DNA of 64,000 bases from Leptospiraceae bacterium (GTDB lineage: Bacteria > Spirochaetota > Leptospiria > Leptospirales > Leptospiraceae). This document shows, in pieces, positions 53,291 through 63,600 of the stretch. Within the stretch, counting starts at the first letter, position 1. The number at the start of each line of letters is the position of its first letter. Where the stretch lies: assembly GCA_024233835.1 (NCBI GenBank), contig JACKPC010000001.1:186001-250000 (forward strand), given 5' to 3'. A program made the position numbers and the translations under genes. The notes under the pieces were generated by a model that was not told the DNA's origin, made no database searches, and was given only the letters and a program-made list of their open reading frames with translations.

Positions 53291-54496
53291 CTACTTCAAG
53301 AGCTTTTCTTCTTCTTTAAAACTAAATAATCCTAGTGCACCGATAAGTTCTCTCATACCATATTTTTCATCTCTAATTATAAATCTATTTTTAACTTCTT
53401 CAAATTTATTCTGTTTTTGTTCTTCTTTCAATATAAAAAGACTGAATAGAAGGAATTCACGGTTTTCATGAAATTGAATAAGGTTTGAATCCAGAGCTTC
53501 AAGTCTCTTTTGGGCTTCCATTTTTCTAAGTTCTAAAATTTTATCAATTGCTTGAATGTCCGTATGTCTTCTCTGTTGATAATAATAATCGCGAATCGGA
53601 CTCAGCACTTCCGCAGAAAACGTATGGCCCCTGCGCAGTAAAGTCTGTAAAAAGGCTCTTCGAAAAAGCTGCAAAGCTCTCTGCGGTTTTTTATTCTTTT
53701 TATAAAAAAGAGCCAATTGTAAAGAATAGGATTCCATCTCCGGGAACAGGGACGCTTTTTGAATCAGGGAGAGTTCCTGCTCCGAGTAAGGAACTTTTAA
53801 CTTTCGTTCGGAGCGAATGATGTAGGAGTGGATTTCTTTTTGCAGAGGAAAATAAGGTAAGTAAAATTTTGCCAGTTCTCTCACGCAGAACCATTGATTC
53901 TTCTCTTCCAGTCGTTTCAGTTCCGGAACCAGGGCTTCCATATTTGCCGGTTTTATCGAAGGATGACATTTTCCTTGAAATTCCGGAATTTCAAACTGCT
54001 TTATTTCCTGAATCGAGTAGGTAAAATATTTTTTATCTCCGAGTCTGGAAGATAAAAGGGTAGCTCTGAATCTTTCTTCAGGAGAATTTTTATTTTGAGA
54101 GAGATAAAGCTTTAAAAAGGAAAACTCTTTTTTGGGCCTTGCCAGTTCCCGGTAAATATTTGCCAGTTCCAAAAACAGGTCCGGCTGTTCTTTTTTTAGT
54201 CGGATACTTTTTTCCAGATCCTCTCCGGCAAGAAGCAAGTCTTTCTCCAGACGATAAGAGAGTCCCCTCAGGCGATAAAACTTCCATTCCAGGGCTAAGG
54301 GTATTTGAGTTGATACTTGAGAAAGCAGGTTGAGAGTTTTTTTAGAATCTCTTCTTTTTAGTTCAAGTTCGGCTTTTTGTAGAATTTCTTCAAATTTTTC
54401 TCGATTCTCATTGGCAGAAATCAGGCCTGTACAGATATAGAAAAAAAAAATGAAGGTGCAAAGGGCTTTTTTTAGACTTGACTCTGAGCCTTTCAT
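53291..54496 (-). CDS. Exported TPR-repeat protein
   Basis: The ATG at 54496 gives 401 residues starting MKGSESSLKK; a TTG six codons earlier is possible, but neither has a clear ribosome site. A hydrophobic segment (ALCTFIFFFYICTGLISA) is an export signal. TPR-like pairs follow: 'ILQKAELELKRRDSKKTLNL', 'PDLFLELANIYRELARPKKE' and 'YSLQLALFYKKNKKPQRALQ'. It is probably periplasmic or outer-membrane-associated. The partner is unknown. It diverges from the pyrophosphatase gene. Confidence 0.7.
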   Translation of the reverse strand: MKGSESSLKKALCTFIFFFYICTGLISANENREKFEEILQKAELELKRRDSKKTLNLLSQVSTQIPLALEWKFYRLRGLSYRLEKDLLLAGEDLEKSIRLKKEQPDLFLELANIYRELARPKKEFSFLKLYLSQNKNSPEERFRATLLSSRLGDKKYFTYSIQEIKQFEIPEFQGKCHPSIKPANMEALVPELKRLEEKNQWFCVRELAKFYLPYFPLQKEIHSYIIRSERKLKVPYSEQELSLIQKASLFPEMESYSLQLALFYKKNKKPQRALQLFRRAFLQTLLRRGHTFSAEVLSPIRDYYYQQRRHTDIQAIDKILELRKMEAQKRLEALDSNLIQFHENREFLLFSLFILKEEQKQNKFEEVKNRFIIRDEKYGMRELIGALGLFSFKEEEKLLK

Positions 54497-54550
54497 ATTA
54501 ATTAAGTCGGTCAATCCATAAAATTAAGAAATACCAGTGAGGAATTTTTA

Positions 54551-56701
54551 ATGCAGTCTGCTTATATTATTATTGCCATGTCTATTCTGGCATTATTGAC
54601 AGCTTTGCTGTATCGAAACAAAGTTATTAAGATTAAAATTGGAGAGGGAGAAGAAAATAGCCCTCAAACTAAGAAATTAATCGAGATCTCCGATGCGATT
54701 TCGGAAGGTGCTATGGCATTTTTAGTTCGGGAATACAAAGTTATCGGTATCTTCATCAGTTGCATGACTGTTCTAATCGTTCTATTATTGGATAACGAAA
54801 AAACTCCAAATTTCAACGAGGGGATTTTCACAGCGATTTCCTTTGTCCTCGGAGCTCTGATTTCCTGTGCCAGTGGCTTCATCGGGATGAGAATTGCCAC
54901 CCTGGGAAATGTTAGAACCGCACAGGCTGCCAAAACGAATCTATCTGAAGCATTCAGGATAGCTTTTGATTCGGGTGCTGTTATGGGTTTTGGACTCATC
55001 GGTCTCGCTATTCTGGGCCTCATCCTTCTTGTTCTCAGCCTGAAAGGTCTTTTTCCGGAAACGGAACTGAGCATTATTATGGAAGCTATTGCCGGGTATG
55101 GACTGGGAGGTTCTTCTGTAGCTCTTTTTGGACGGGTAGGAGGGGGAATTTACACAAAAGCAGCTGATGTTGGAGCTGACCTTGTGGGAAAAGTTGAAAA
55201 AGGTATCCCGGAAGATGATCCCCGCAACCCGGCTACAATTGCCGACAACGTGGGAGATAACGTAGGAGACATTGCCGGAATGGGAGCAGACCTTTTTGGT
55301 TCGGCTGCTGAAGCCACCTGTGCTGCACTTGTAATCGGAGCCACAGCCACGGCTCTTTCCGGAAATTTTGATGCTCTTTTATATCCTCTCTTAATTTCAG
55401 CATTTGGAATTCCGGCTTCTATCATTACTTCCTTTTTTGCCAGGGTAAAAAGTGATGATGCCAATGTAGAATCTGTACTCAAAAATCAACTCTGGATTTC
55501 GACTATTCTTGTGGCTGTAATCATGTATTTTGTAACGAAGTATATGATGGTGGATTCTTTTGTATTGGAAGGAAAGACGATTACCCGCTGGGATGTTTAT
55601 ATTTCTCTCATCCTCGGACTTTTTTCCGGTATGTTAATCGGAATTATCACGGAGTTCTACACTTCTCATTCCTATAAACCCGTGAAAGAAGTTTCGGAAG
55701 CATCTCATACCGGAGCTGCGACAAACATCATCTACGGTCTGGCCCTGGGTTATCACAGTTCCATGCTTCCGGTCATTTTGCTGGTGGTTACTATTGTTTT
55801 CTCTACCCTTATAGCCGGGATGTACGGCATCGCCATAGCTGCTATCGGGATGATCTCTACGATAGCTATCGGACTTACGATTGATGCGTATGGCCCGGTT
55901 TCGGATAATGCAGGCGGTATTGCCGAGATGGCTGAGTTAGGAAAAGAGGTTCGAAATAGAACTGATAAACTGGATGCAGCCGGAAATACAACCGCAGCTG
56001 TTGGAAAAGGTTTTGCGATTGGCTCGGCTGCCCTGACTTCTCTCGCTCTTTTTGCTGCCTTTATTACTCGTGCCAGACTCAGTCTAAAACATGTAAACCC
56101 AAACGACCTGAGCCTTGCAAAAATTGAACTTTTAGACCCTTTTGTTTTCGGTGGTCTTTTATTCGGAGCCATGACTCCCTTTATTTTTTCTGCCTTAACC
56201 ATGAAGTCCGTGGGAGATGCGGCTAAAGATATGGTGGAAGAAGTAAGAAGACAGTTCCATGAAAAGAAGGGATTAATGGATGGAACCGAGAAGCCGGATT
56301 ACAAACGCTGCGTGGATATTTCCACCTCGGCTTCTCTTCGGGAGATGATTCTTCCCGGAGTCCTTGTTCTTTTTACACCGATTATGGTAGGGTTTCTTTT
56401 CGGGATTCCCACTCTTTCCGGGGTTCTCGCCGGGGCTTTAGTATCCGGTGTGGTTCTGGCTATCTCCAGTGCAAATTCGGGAGGAGCCTGGGATAATGCA
56501 AAAAAACATATCGAAGCCAGTGGAAACAAAGGCTCGGATCAGCACAAGGCCGCTGTGGTGGGAGATACAGTAGGTGATCCTTTCAAAGATACCTCAGGTC
56601 CTGCTATCAATATTTTAATCAAGTTGATGGCAATTACCAGTCTCGTATTCGTGGAATTTTTTGTAAACTACGGGGGAGCAATTAAGCATTTCATGAAATA
56701 G
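54551..56701 (+). CDS. hppA: Membrane-bound ion-pumping pyrophosphatase (K+-dependent type)
   Basis: The enzyme couples PPi hydrolysis to H+ or Na+ export. The 716 residues show the Mg-PPi sites 'DVGADLVGKVE', 'DNVGDNVGDIAGMGADLFGS' and 'DPFKDTSGPAINILIKL' plus 16 or so hydrophobic helices. In 'GNTTAAVGKGFAIGSAALTS' the residue before the G-K-G is Ala-type, the form seen in K+-dependent (often Na+-pumping) members, where K+-independent ones have Lys. Which ion is pumped cannot be settled from sequence alone. A GTGAGGAA site precedes the ATG. Confidence 0.95.
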   Translation: MQSAYIIIAMSILALLTALLYRNKVIKIKIGEGEENSPQTKKLIEISDAISEGAMAFLVREYKVIGIFISCMTVLIVLLLDNEKTPNFNEGIFTAISFVLGALISCASGFIGMRIATLGNVRTAQAAKTNLSEAFRIAFDSGAVMGFGLIGLAILGLILLVLSLKGLFPETELSIIMEAIAGYGLGGSSVALFGRVGGGIYTKAADVGADLVGKVEKGIPEDDPRNPATIADNVGDNVGDIAGMGADLFGSAAEATCAALVIGATATALSGNFDALLYPLLISAFGIPASIITSFFARVKSDDANVESVLKNQLWISTILVAVIMYFVTKYMMVDSFVLEGKTITRWDVYISLILGLFSGMLIGIITEFYTSHSYKPVKEVSEASHTGAATNIIYGLALGYHSSMLPVILLVVTIVFSTLIAGMYGIAIAAIGMISTIAIGLTIDAYGPVSDNAGGIAEMAELGKEVRNRTDKLDAAGNTTAAVGKGFAIGSAALTSLALFAAFITRARLSLKHVNPNDLSLAKIELLDPFVFGGLLFGAMTPFIFSALTMKSVGDAAKDMVEEVRRQFHEKKGLMDGTEKPDYKRCVDISTSASLREMILPGVLVLFTPIMVGFLFGIPTLSGVLAGALVSGVVLAISSANSGGAWDNAKKHIEASGNKGSDQHKAAVVGDTVGDPFKDTSGPAINILIKLMAITSLVFVEFFVNYGGAIKHFMK

Positions 56702-56721
56702 TTTACTATAAACGCAGGAGA

Positions 56722-56749
56722 GTAAGCGAGCCACCGATGGCTCGCTTAC
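56722..56749. repeat. Intergenic palindrome, same family as 48226
   Basis: Arms GTAAGCGAGCCA (56722-56733) and TGGCTCGCTTAC (56738-56749) pair perfectly around CCGA. The core AGCGAGCCA...TGGCTCGC is shared with the palindrome at 48226-48245. It lies 20 bp after the pyrophosphatase stop. No U-tract follows, so it is called a REP-type repeat rather than a terminator. Confidence 0.8.
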
Positions 56750-56822
56750 GATTAAAAAAACTCCTGGCTTTTAAGAAAGTGTACTGCGTTTATACCATTT
56801 TAGACAAGCTTTATAATATAAT

Positions 56823-57671
56823 ATGCAAAAAGATACCTTACAATATGTTCTCACCCGCTCCCGTGATTACCTGGCAAAGAAAGGAATCGCAAACCCCCGT
56901 CTGGATGCAGAAGTCTTACTCTCCGATACTTTAAAGATGGATAGAATCAGTCTTTATACCAAATTTGATATGATTCTTAGCGAATTCGAAAAAGATACAT
57001 ACCGTGAGAAAATTCGGGCTCGTGGAAATTTTAAACCGGTGGCCTATATTACGGGTTTAAAGAGTTTTTATCACTGGGACTTCCAGGTCAATGAAAATGT
57101 GCTAATACCCAGACCGGAAACGGAAGAACTACTCGAATGGGTTTTAAAAGAGAACAGGGGGGTTGCAAAAAAAGTTTTAGACCTCTGTTGTGGTTCCGGT
57201 TGTATCGGGATTTCTCTTTTGAAAGAAGAGTTACTATTCCAGCTTTCTTTTTCTGACATTTCAGAGAAAGCTCTTGAGGTAACAAAAAATAATTTGCGAA
57301 ATCTTGTGGAGGAAAAGAAAGAGTTTCAGCTTTTTCAATCTGATTTATATCGCTCCATACCTGAACAGAAATTTGATGTGATTGTATCCAACCCTCCCTA
57401 TATCCCTTTAGAAGAAAAATCTCAGATTATGCCTGATGTTTTAAATTATGAACCCCATATTGCACTTTTTTTGCAGGAACCGGAAGCTTTTCATAAGCGA
57501 TTGTTGGAAGAGAGCCTGAACTTTCTTTCCGAGGAAGGAAAGTTATACCTGGAAACTCACCCGGATTGGATACAAAAAATTGTCGGCCTAGGAAAAGAAT
57601 TAGGATATAAGAATATTCAGATAAAGCAGGATCTCAGCCGGAAAGAAAGATTTATTTCCTTAGAAAAATGA
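56823..57671 (+). CDS. prmC: Release-factor glutamine methyltransferase
   Basis: PrmC methylates the Gln of the GGQ loop in release factors RF1 and RF2. The 282 residues show the N-terminal helical domain (DYLAKKGIANPRLDAEVLLS), SAM-binding 'VLDLCCGSGCIGISLLK' and catalytic NPPYIPLEEKSQ. Length is typical. It usually follows prfA, which is not in the window. It overlaps kptA by 4 bp and heads a five-gene operon. Confidence 0.95.
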   Translation: MQKDTLQYVLTRSRDYLAKKGIANPRLDAEVLLSDTLKMDRISLYTKFDMILSEFEKDTYREKIRARGNFKPVAYITGLKSFYHWDFQVNENVLIPRPETEELLEWVLKENRGVAKKVLDLCCGSGCIGISLLKEELLFQLSFSDISEKALEVTKNNLRNLVEEKKEFQLFQSDLYRSIPEQKFDVIVSNPPYIPLEEKSQIMPDVLNYEPHIALFLQEPEAFHKRLLEESLNFLSEEGKLYLETHPDWIQKIVGLGKELGYKNIQIKQDLSRKERFISLEK

Positions 57672-58216
57672 TGAAACTAAAAGACAGAGAAAGAATAGGT
57701 AAATTTTTAAGCCTTATTTTACGTCATAAGCCAGAAACTATCGGTATTCAATTAGATGAAAACGGTTGGGCAGATGTAGAAGAACTTTTAAGCCGCTTAA
57801 AAGAAAACGGAACAGACTTGAGTTTGGAAGAACTCGACTTGATTGTAGAAACCAATAATAAAAAACGCTATTCCTACAACAGGGACAAAACGAAAATCCG
57901 AGCTAACCAGGGCCACAGCATTTCTGTGGACGTAGAATTGAAAATAGTATCGCCACCTGAGATTTTATTCCACGGAACCTCCGAAAAAAGTCTTGCTTCT
58001 ATAAAACAGGAGGGTTTAAAAAAAATGCAGAGACAACACGTTCATTTAAGCCCGGATTCGGAAACCGCGGTGAAAGTAGGGCAGAGGCACGGCAGGCCGG
58101 TTGTTTTACGGGTTATGGCAAGGAGTATGCAGAAAGACGCTTATCGTTTTTATCTTTCTGAAAATGGGGTCTGGCTCACAGAAGAGGTTCCTGTACAATA
58201 CATTCAATTTCCATGA
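57668..58216 (+). CDS. kptA: RNA 2'-phosphotransferase (Tpt1/KptA)
   Basis: Tpt1 removes an internal RNA 2'-phosphate using NAD+. In bacteria its use is unclear because they lack the tRNA splicing step; some homologues modify other RNA ends with ADP-ribose. The 182 residues match the family: 'GKFLSLILRHKPETIGIQLD' at the start with Arg-His of the active site, 'YSYNRDKTKIRANQGHS', 'LFHGTSEKSLASIKQEGL', and 'QHVHLSPDSETAVKVGQRHG'. The four active-site residues appear kept. It is translationally coupled to prmC and to the hydrolase. Confidence 0.92.
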   Translation: MMKLKDRERIGKFLSLILRHKPETIGIQLDENGWADVEELLSRLKENGTDLSLEELDLIVETNNKKRYSYNRDKTKIRANQGHSISVDVELKIVSPPEILFHGTSEKSLASIKQEGLKKMQRQHVHLSPDSETAVKVGQRHGRPVVLRVMARSMQKDAYRFYLSENGVWLTEEVPVQYIQFP

Positions 58217-59076
58217 AATTCTTATATAATTATCTTTATAAACGTTACTGTAATAAACGCTATGCTTACCTTGAGTCTGTATTGCATTTAAAAAAAGAAA
58301 CTTTCGACATGGAAGGTCATTCTATCCGGTACTACAGGGGAAAAAAGGAAGGCAAAAAACTTCTGTTTATACACGGACTTTTAGACGCGGCTTTTGGTTT
58401 CCGTAAATTAGTCCCGCACTTACACCCGGAACTACAGCCTATTCTCCTGGATATTCCCGGTTTTGGTCTGAATCCTCTCCCCCAAATTCGTTACCTTTAC
58501 CAGCTCGACATTTTCGCTGATCTGATTTATACATTTTGTAAGCGCAGTGGCTTAAAAGACATTATCCTTGTAGGTCATTCTATGGGAGGCTTAATTGCTC
58601 AACATCTGGCTCTATTAGATAAAGAGCATATATTTTCTAAGCTAATTCTCTTATCATCTGCAAATTCTATGCACCCGAAGCGGGATGAAATGCGGGCTTT
58701 GCTCTTTCCGAGTACTATCCTGGAAGTAGAGAATCTTCTAAAACACCTGCACTATGAAGATATTCCGGAACCGAGTCTTTTAGAAAAGAAAATCCTTTTA
58801 AACGCCTGGAATTCGAAAGAATACTTTTATCTTGCGGAGAATACAATCGAAAGAGAATCGGAAATTTTTTTCGGAGAAAAGAGTCGGGCTATTCAACTTC
58901 CCTGCCTTATTCTCTCAGGTGAAGAAGACAGTATTACTGAAATGGATATGCAAAAAAAAATGCAGGAGTACATTCAAAATAGTGAATTAAAGTTTATAGA
59001 AAAGGCCAGACATGCGATTCACATTGAAAAAGGAGAGACTGTCGCAAAAGAGATAAACCGTTTTTTAGGTTTCTGA
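58213..59076 (+). CDS. Alpha/beta hydrolase
   Basis: The 287 residues form an alpha/beta-hydrolase fold. The nucleophile elbow is GHSMGGLIAQ (Ser), the acid is likely in 'ILSGEEDSITEMD', and the His in 'ARHAIHIEKGETV'. The oxyanion strand 'KLLFIHGLLDAAFGF' precedes. Substrate is unknown; it could be an esterase or a lipase. It overlaps kptA by 4 bp and has a 40-bp gap before the next gene. Confidence 0.86.
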   Translation: MKFLYNYLYKRYCNKRYAYLESVLHLKKETFDMEGHSIRYYRGKKEGKKLLFIHGLLDAAFGFRKLVPHLHPELQPILLDIPGFGLNPLPQIRYLYQLDIFADLIYTFCKRSGLKDIILVGHSMGGLIAQHLALLDKEHIFSKLILLSSANSMHPKRDEMRALLFPSTILEVENLLKHLHYEDIPEPSLLEKKILLNAWNSKEYFYLAENTIERESEIFFGEKSRAIQLPCLILSGEEDSITEMDMQKKMQEYIQNSELKFIEKARHAIHIEKGETVAKEINRFLGF

Positions 59077-59116
59077 AAATTCTTGCAAGAATCTTTAAGA
59101 TTCCTAAACTTAGTCT

Positions 59117-59746
59117 ATGAGAACTTTTTTACTTTTATTAATCTTTTTTTGTTATTCCATCCTGGCAGAAGGAATAAAGTATACGGGAGAGGATGGAACT
59201 GTCTTTACTAACGGACGCTACGGATTTACCCTTCAGTCCTTAGATGAGAATACAGGTGTGCAGTACACGGAGTATTCTCTGGATAAAGATACTGAGTATA
59301 AACCGGCCACCGGTACCATTTATATTTCTACAGCAGGCCCTCATAACCTGTTTTTTAGAGGAATTGATAAGGTAGAGAATAAAGAAATATTTAAGCACTA
59401 CCATATTATTGTTGATTTAGAAGCTCCAGTGCTTCTTACACAATTAAAAGGAGAAAAGAAACAATACAAGGGTCGGCTATTTTATTCCCCATCTGTTTCT
59501 TTATATATTACTGCTAAGGACTACGGTTCCGGGTTAGAGGGTATCTATATGAGTATTAATGGAGGAGAATATAAGAAAGTCACACAGGACATAAATGAGT
59601 TTAAAACCTCCGGAGATTATACTATAAATTATTATGCAGTGGATAAGGTGGGAAATAAATCGAGTGAAAAGAAATTGCTCTTTTCTGTGCAGACTGATAT
59701 TATTCCACCCGATTCCGGCATAAAATTAAATAGAAATAAAAAATGA
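59117..59746 (+). CDS. OmpL47-type beta-repeat exported protein
   Basis: The 209-residue product has a signal peptide (LLLLIFFCYSILAEG). Two repeats of the OmpL47 type follow: 'TGVQYTEYSLDKDTEYKPAT ... HNLFFRGIDKVENKE' and 'SGLEGIYMSINGGEYKKVTQ ... YTINYYAVDKVGNKS'. In Leptospira OmpL47 is a putative outer-membrane protein with adhesive repeats; this copy is short. A Pro-rich end (IIPPDSGIKL) precedes the overlap with the DUF455 gene (4 bp). Confidence 0.84.
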   Translation: MRTFLLLLIFFCYSILAEGIKYTGEDGTVFTNGRYGFTLQSLDENTGVQYTEYSLDKDTEYKPATGTIYISTAGPHNLFFRGIDKVENKEIFKHYHIIVDLEAPVLLTQLKGEKKQYKGRLFYSPSVSLYITAKDYGSGLEGIYMSINGGEYKKVTQDINEFKTSGDYTINYYAVDKVGNKSSEKKLLFSVQTDIIPPDSGIKLNRNKK

Positions 59747-60582
59747 AAACCATAAACGAATACTGCCTGCATTTGCTTTCATCTCCCTCCCTAAAAGAGA
59801 AACTTCTTCCGGCGGGAGAAGAACTTTTAGATATAAAAAGCAATGTGGTGGTTCCGGAAAAGCCGGGCAGGGAAAAAAAACTGTCTTTCTCTGATAAGAA
59901 AATGAAAATTCCCCGGCTCGAACATTTAAAGCAAGCGGACTTAAGGGCCATTACCCTGCACCATTTTGCGAATCATGAGTTAATGGCCATAGAACTTTTT
60001 GCCTATGCTCTGTTAAAGTTTCAGGACATACCTGAACTGAATCGCAGGGAAATGCTAAAAACCATAGCGGATGAACAAAAACATTTGAAGCTATATTTAC
60101 AGAGGATCGAAGAACTCGGAATGCAATTTGGTGATAGAGAATTGAATTATATATTTTGGAAGTATACACCAAAAATGCAGACGAAAGAAAAATTTGCAGC
60201 TATCATGTCCCTATCTTTTGAAGGTGCCAACCTCGATTATTCTTTATTATACAAAGAAACTTTCTTACAATATGGTGACCCGGAATCTGCGTCTATTATG
60301 GATGTGATCTATAAGGATGAGCTAAAGCATGTGCGAAGAGGTTTAAAAATCATAAAGAAAGAAAAGCCGGAAGACATTTCTGATTGGGACTATTATCTTT
60401 CCCTATTGGACTATCCCTTCACTCCCAGAAGAGCCAAGGGTTATGTGTTTATACCCGAAACCCGCAAAAAAGCAGGTTTCAGTGAAGATTTTATAGAAAA
60501 ACTGTCTCAATACAAAGATGAGTTTTCTAATCGGAAACCGGAAAAAATTCCTCGAGAAATTCTGGATAATTTATTCTTATAA
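59743..60582 (+). CDS. DUF455 ferritin-like protein
   Basis: DUF455 proteins are ferritin-like helical bundles with a predicted di-iron centre. The metal ligands fit: 'HHFANHELMAIELFAYAL' (His and Glu), 'TIADEQKHLKLYLQRIEELG', 'SLSFEGANLDYSLLYKE' and 'VIYKDELKHVRRGLKIIKK'. 279 residues is normal. The product may be an oxidase or hydroxylase, but no substrate is known. It ends the prmC operon and is convergent with the efflux permease. Confidence 0.85.
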   Translation: MKTINEYCLHLLSSPSLKEKLLPAGEELLDIKSNVVVPEKPGREKKLSFSDKKMKIPRLEHLKQADLRAITLHHFANHELMAIELFAYALLKFQDIPELNRREMLKTIADEQKHLKLYLQRIEELGMQFGDRELNYIFWKYTPKMQTKEKFAAIMSLSFEGANLDYSLLYKETFLQYGDPESASIMDVIYKDELKHVRRGLKIIKKEKPEDISDWDYYLSLLDYPFTPRRAKGYVFIPETRKKAGFSEDFIEKLSQYKDEFSNRKPEKIPREILDNLFL

Positions 60583-60647
60583 TAAGCCTTACTATAAATT
60601 CATTTTGCTTGATATAGGAATATTCAAGAATATTAGTATTTATTTAT

Positions 60648-63600
60648 CTATTCTTTCTTATTTAAAGGCCCACATTTATTGTTTTTATGCAATCGCTCCT
60701 GTATCCATTCATAAAGCAAGGGTAAAAGGATTAAGGTTAATAGAGTGGAAGTGAATAAACCTCCGATCATGGGAGTAGCCAGACGCTTCATAATCTGAGA
60801 ACCCGAATCTGTACTCCACATAATCGGCAAAAGTCCGATAAGAGTGGTAGATACTGTCATCATTTTAGGACGTAACCTATCAACGGCTCCTTCAATGACT
60901 GCCAAACGTATATTTTGAGAATCTTCTAATTTATTTCCTTCCTTGTATTTTTGAAATACTTCATCGAGATATAGAAGCATAACAATACCCGTTTCGGCGG
61001 CAAGACCGGCCAGGGCAATAAAACCCACGTCAGTTGCGACAGAATGATTAAATCCGAGAACATACATCAACCATATCCCTCCTGTTACAGCAAAACTCAG
61101 TGAGAAGAGTATAATAATGGTTTCTAATATATTGCTGAAGTGAAAATAAAGGAGTAGAAATACGAGGAAAATTGTAATCACAGCAGCAATTTTTAGCCTT
61201 TTTTCTGCTTTTTCCATATACTCAAATTGCCCGCTCCACTGAAAGCTTATATCCTGAGATATTTTCAATTCTCCTGAAATGATTTTACTTTGAATGTACT
61301 CTTTTGCGGCTTTAACATAGGAGGCTACATCCTGCCCTTCTTCCAGGTCTATGTAGAGCCAGGCTGTCTTTCTGGCATTTTCCGTTTTAATACCCGGAGG
61401 CCCTCCTTCAATGTAAATATCAGCCACATTTGATATGGGAATATATGCTCCTGTGGATGTTTGTATCCAGATATTTTTCAGTTTATACAAATCATCTCTG
61501 TATTCCCTCGGATAACGTATACTGACCGGATAACGAGCAAGACCTTCTACAGTTTCAGTAATATTCATTCCTCCTACTGCTGTCATGATGGTATCCTGAA
61601 CGTCACCAATAGTTAAACCATAGCGGGAAGCCTCATAGCGATTGATTTTAAAGTTAATATATTTTCCACCGGTTACCCGTTCCGAAACAACAGAAGCTGT
61701 ACCGGGGAAACTGCGAAGATAGGCTTCTAACCTGGCTCCCAGATCGGATAGGTTCTGTAAATTATCTCCGAGTAGTTTTATACCCACCGGGGTTTTTATA
61801 CCGGTAGAAAGCATATCGATTCGAGTTTTTATCGGGTACGTCCAGGCGTTGGTTAATCCCGGAAATTGAATGGCTCTGTCCAGTTCCTGACTGAGTTTTT
61901 CTACAGTCATACCTTTTCTCCACTCAGAAGGGTCTTTCAGGATAATACTGGTTTCTATCATAGTTAATGGAGCCGGGTCAGTGGCCGTATCGGCTCTGCC
62001 TATTTTTCCGAGAACATGATCTACTTCGGGGAAGCTTTTAATGATAGCATCTGTCTTTTGCAATAATTCTCTTGCCTTGGTAATAGAAAGACCCGGCAGG
62101 GTAGTTGGCATATATAAAATATCCCCTTCATTCAAAGGGGGCATAAATTCTCCTCCTATCGGTCGAATAAAATAATTTTTTGAAAAAGGTTTAACTATTC
62201 CGAATATAGGGATAAAACTACATACTAAAAATATCATAGATACAATCGTTACAGTCTTTTTGTTGTCCAGACAATAGATGAGCAAAGGTTTATAGAGTCG
62301 AATTAGGAATTTTGAAACCGGATTACTTTCTTCTGAATGAATTTTCCCCTTTACAAACCAGGACATGAAAACCGGTATGACGGTGATGGCCAAAAGAGAT
62401 GCGAAGCCCATAGCAAAGGTTTTTGTCAGAGCAAGAGGTTTAAATAATCTCCCGGATTGTCCTTCTAAAACCAAGACAGGCAAAAATGATACGGTTATGA
62501 TTAACAAGGAATAAAATAAGGCCGGACCGACTTCTACAGCCGCTCGACGGACAAGCTCGGTGTGGTTTACACCTTCCTCTTTTTCCATGTGTTTGTGCAG
62601 GTTTTCAACCAGTACAACGGAAGCATCTACCATGACACCTATAGCAATGGCGATTCCACCCAGGCTCATGATATTTGCATTTATTTTGAGTAGATACATC
62701 AACAAAAGAGAGGCTAAAAAACCCAGTGGCAGAGTCAATACAGCTACTAAAGAAGAACGTAGATGCAGCAGAAATATAACGGTGACAAGGCTTACCACGA
62801 GCATTTCTTCGCCAAGTTTGGATAAAATATTTTTAATCGCCCGCTTGATTAAAACTGAACGATCATAGGAGCTATTTATTTTAACCCCCTTCGGTAAGAG
62901 AAGCTGTATTTCCGAAATTCGTTTTTTTACCCGATCGATTACTTCAAGAGCGTTTTCTCCAAAACGAGCCACCACAATTCCACTTACAATTTCCCCTTCT
63001 CCATTAAAGTCACTCAAGCCCCGACGTATATCCGGTCCTATCTGTACATTCGCTACATCCCCGATAGTAACCGGGTTTCCATCTTTATCAATTTTTAAAA
63101 CAATAGAACGTATATCTTCCACAGAGCCAATATAGCCAAGCCCCCGTACCATGTATTCCGTTTCACCCATTTCAATTAATCTACCACCTACATCTTTATT
63201 GCTTCTGGCCAGGCGGGAACGGATTTCATTCAAAGAAATTTCATACAGTATTAACTTTGTGGGGTCGACTTCTATCTGGTATTGCTTAACATAACCTCCT
63301 ATACTTGCAACCTCAGCGACTCCCTGTAAGCTCTGAAGTTCATATTTCAAGTTCCAGTCCTGCAAAGCTCGAAGTTGTTGTAAATCGTATTTGCCGGAGG
63401 TGTCACTTAAAGTATACATATAAACCCAGCCCACACCGGTTCCATCCGGGCCGAGCCTGGGTTTCGCTTCCTGAGGTAATTTGGCTGATGCAAAATTCAA
63501 ATATTCTAAAACCCGGCTTCTGGCCCAGTAAAGATCTGTACCATCATCAAAAATAATGTATACCAGAGAAAAGCCGAAAAAGGAATAACCTCTTACCACC

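Noticed and set aside
56722..56749. Classic intrinsic terminator of the pyrophosphatase gene
   Set aside because: The hairpin is followed by A-rich DNA and not a U-tract on the transcript, so a repeat is the better call.
60518..60754. 78-codon plus-strand frame across the DUF455-permease gap
   Set aside because: It overlaps both genes in other frames and ends in the permease antisense; no features.
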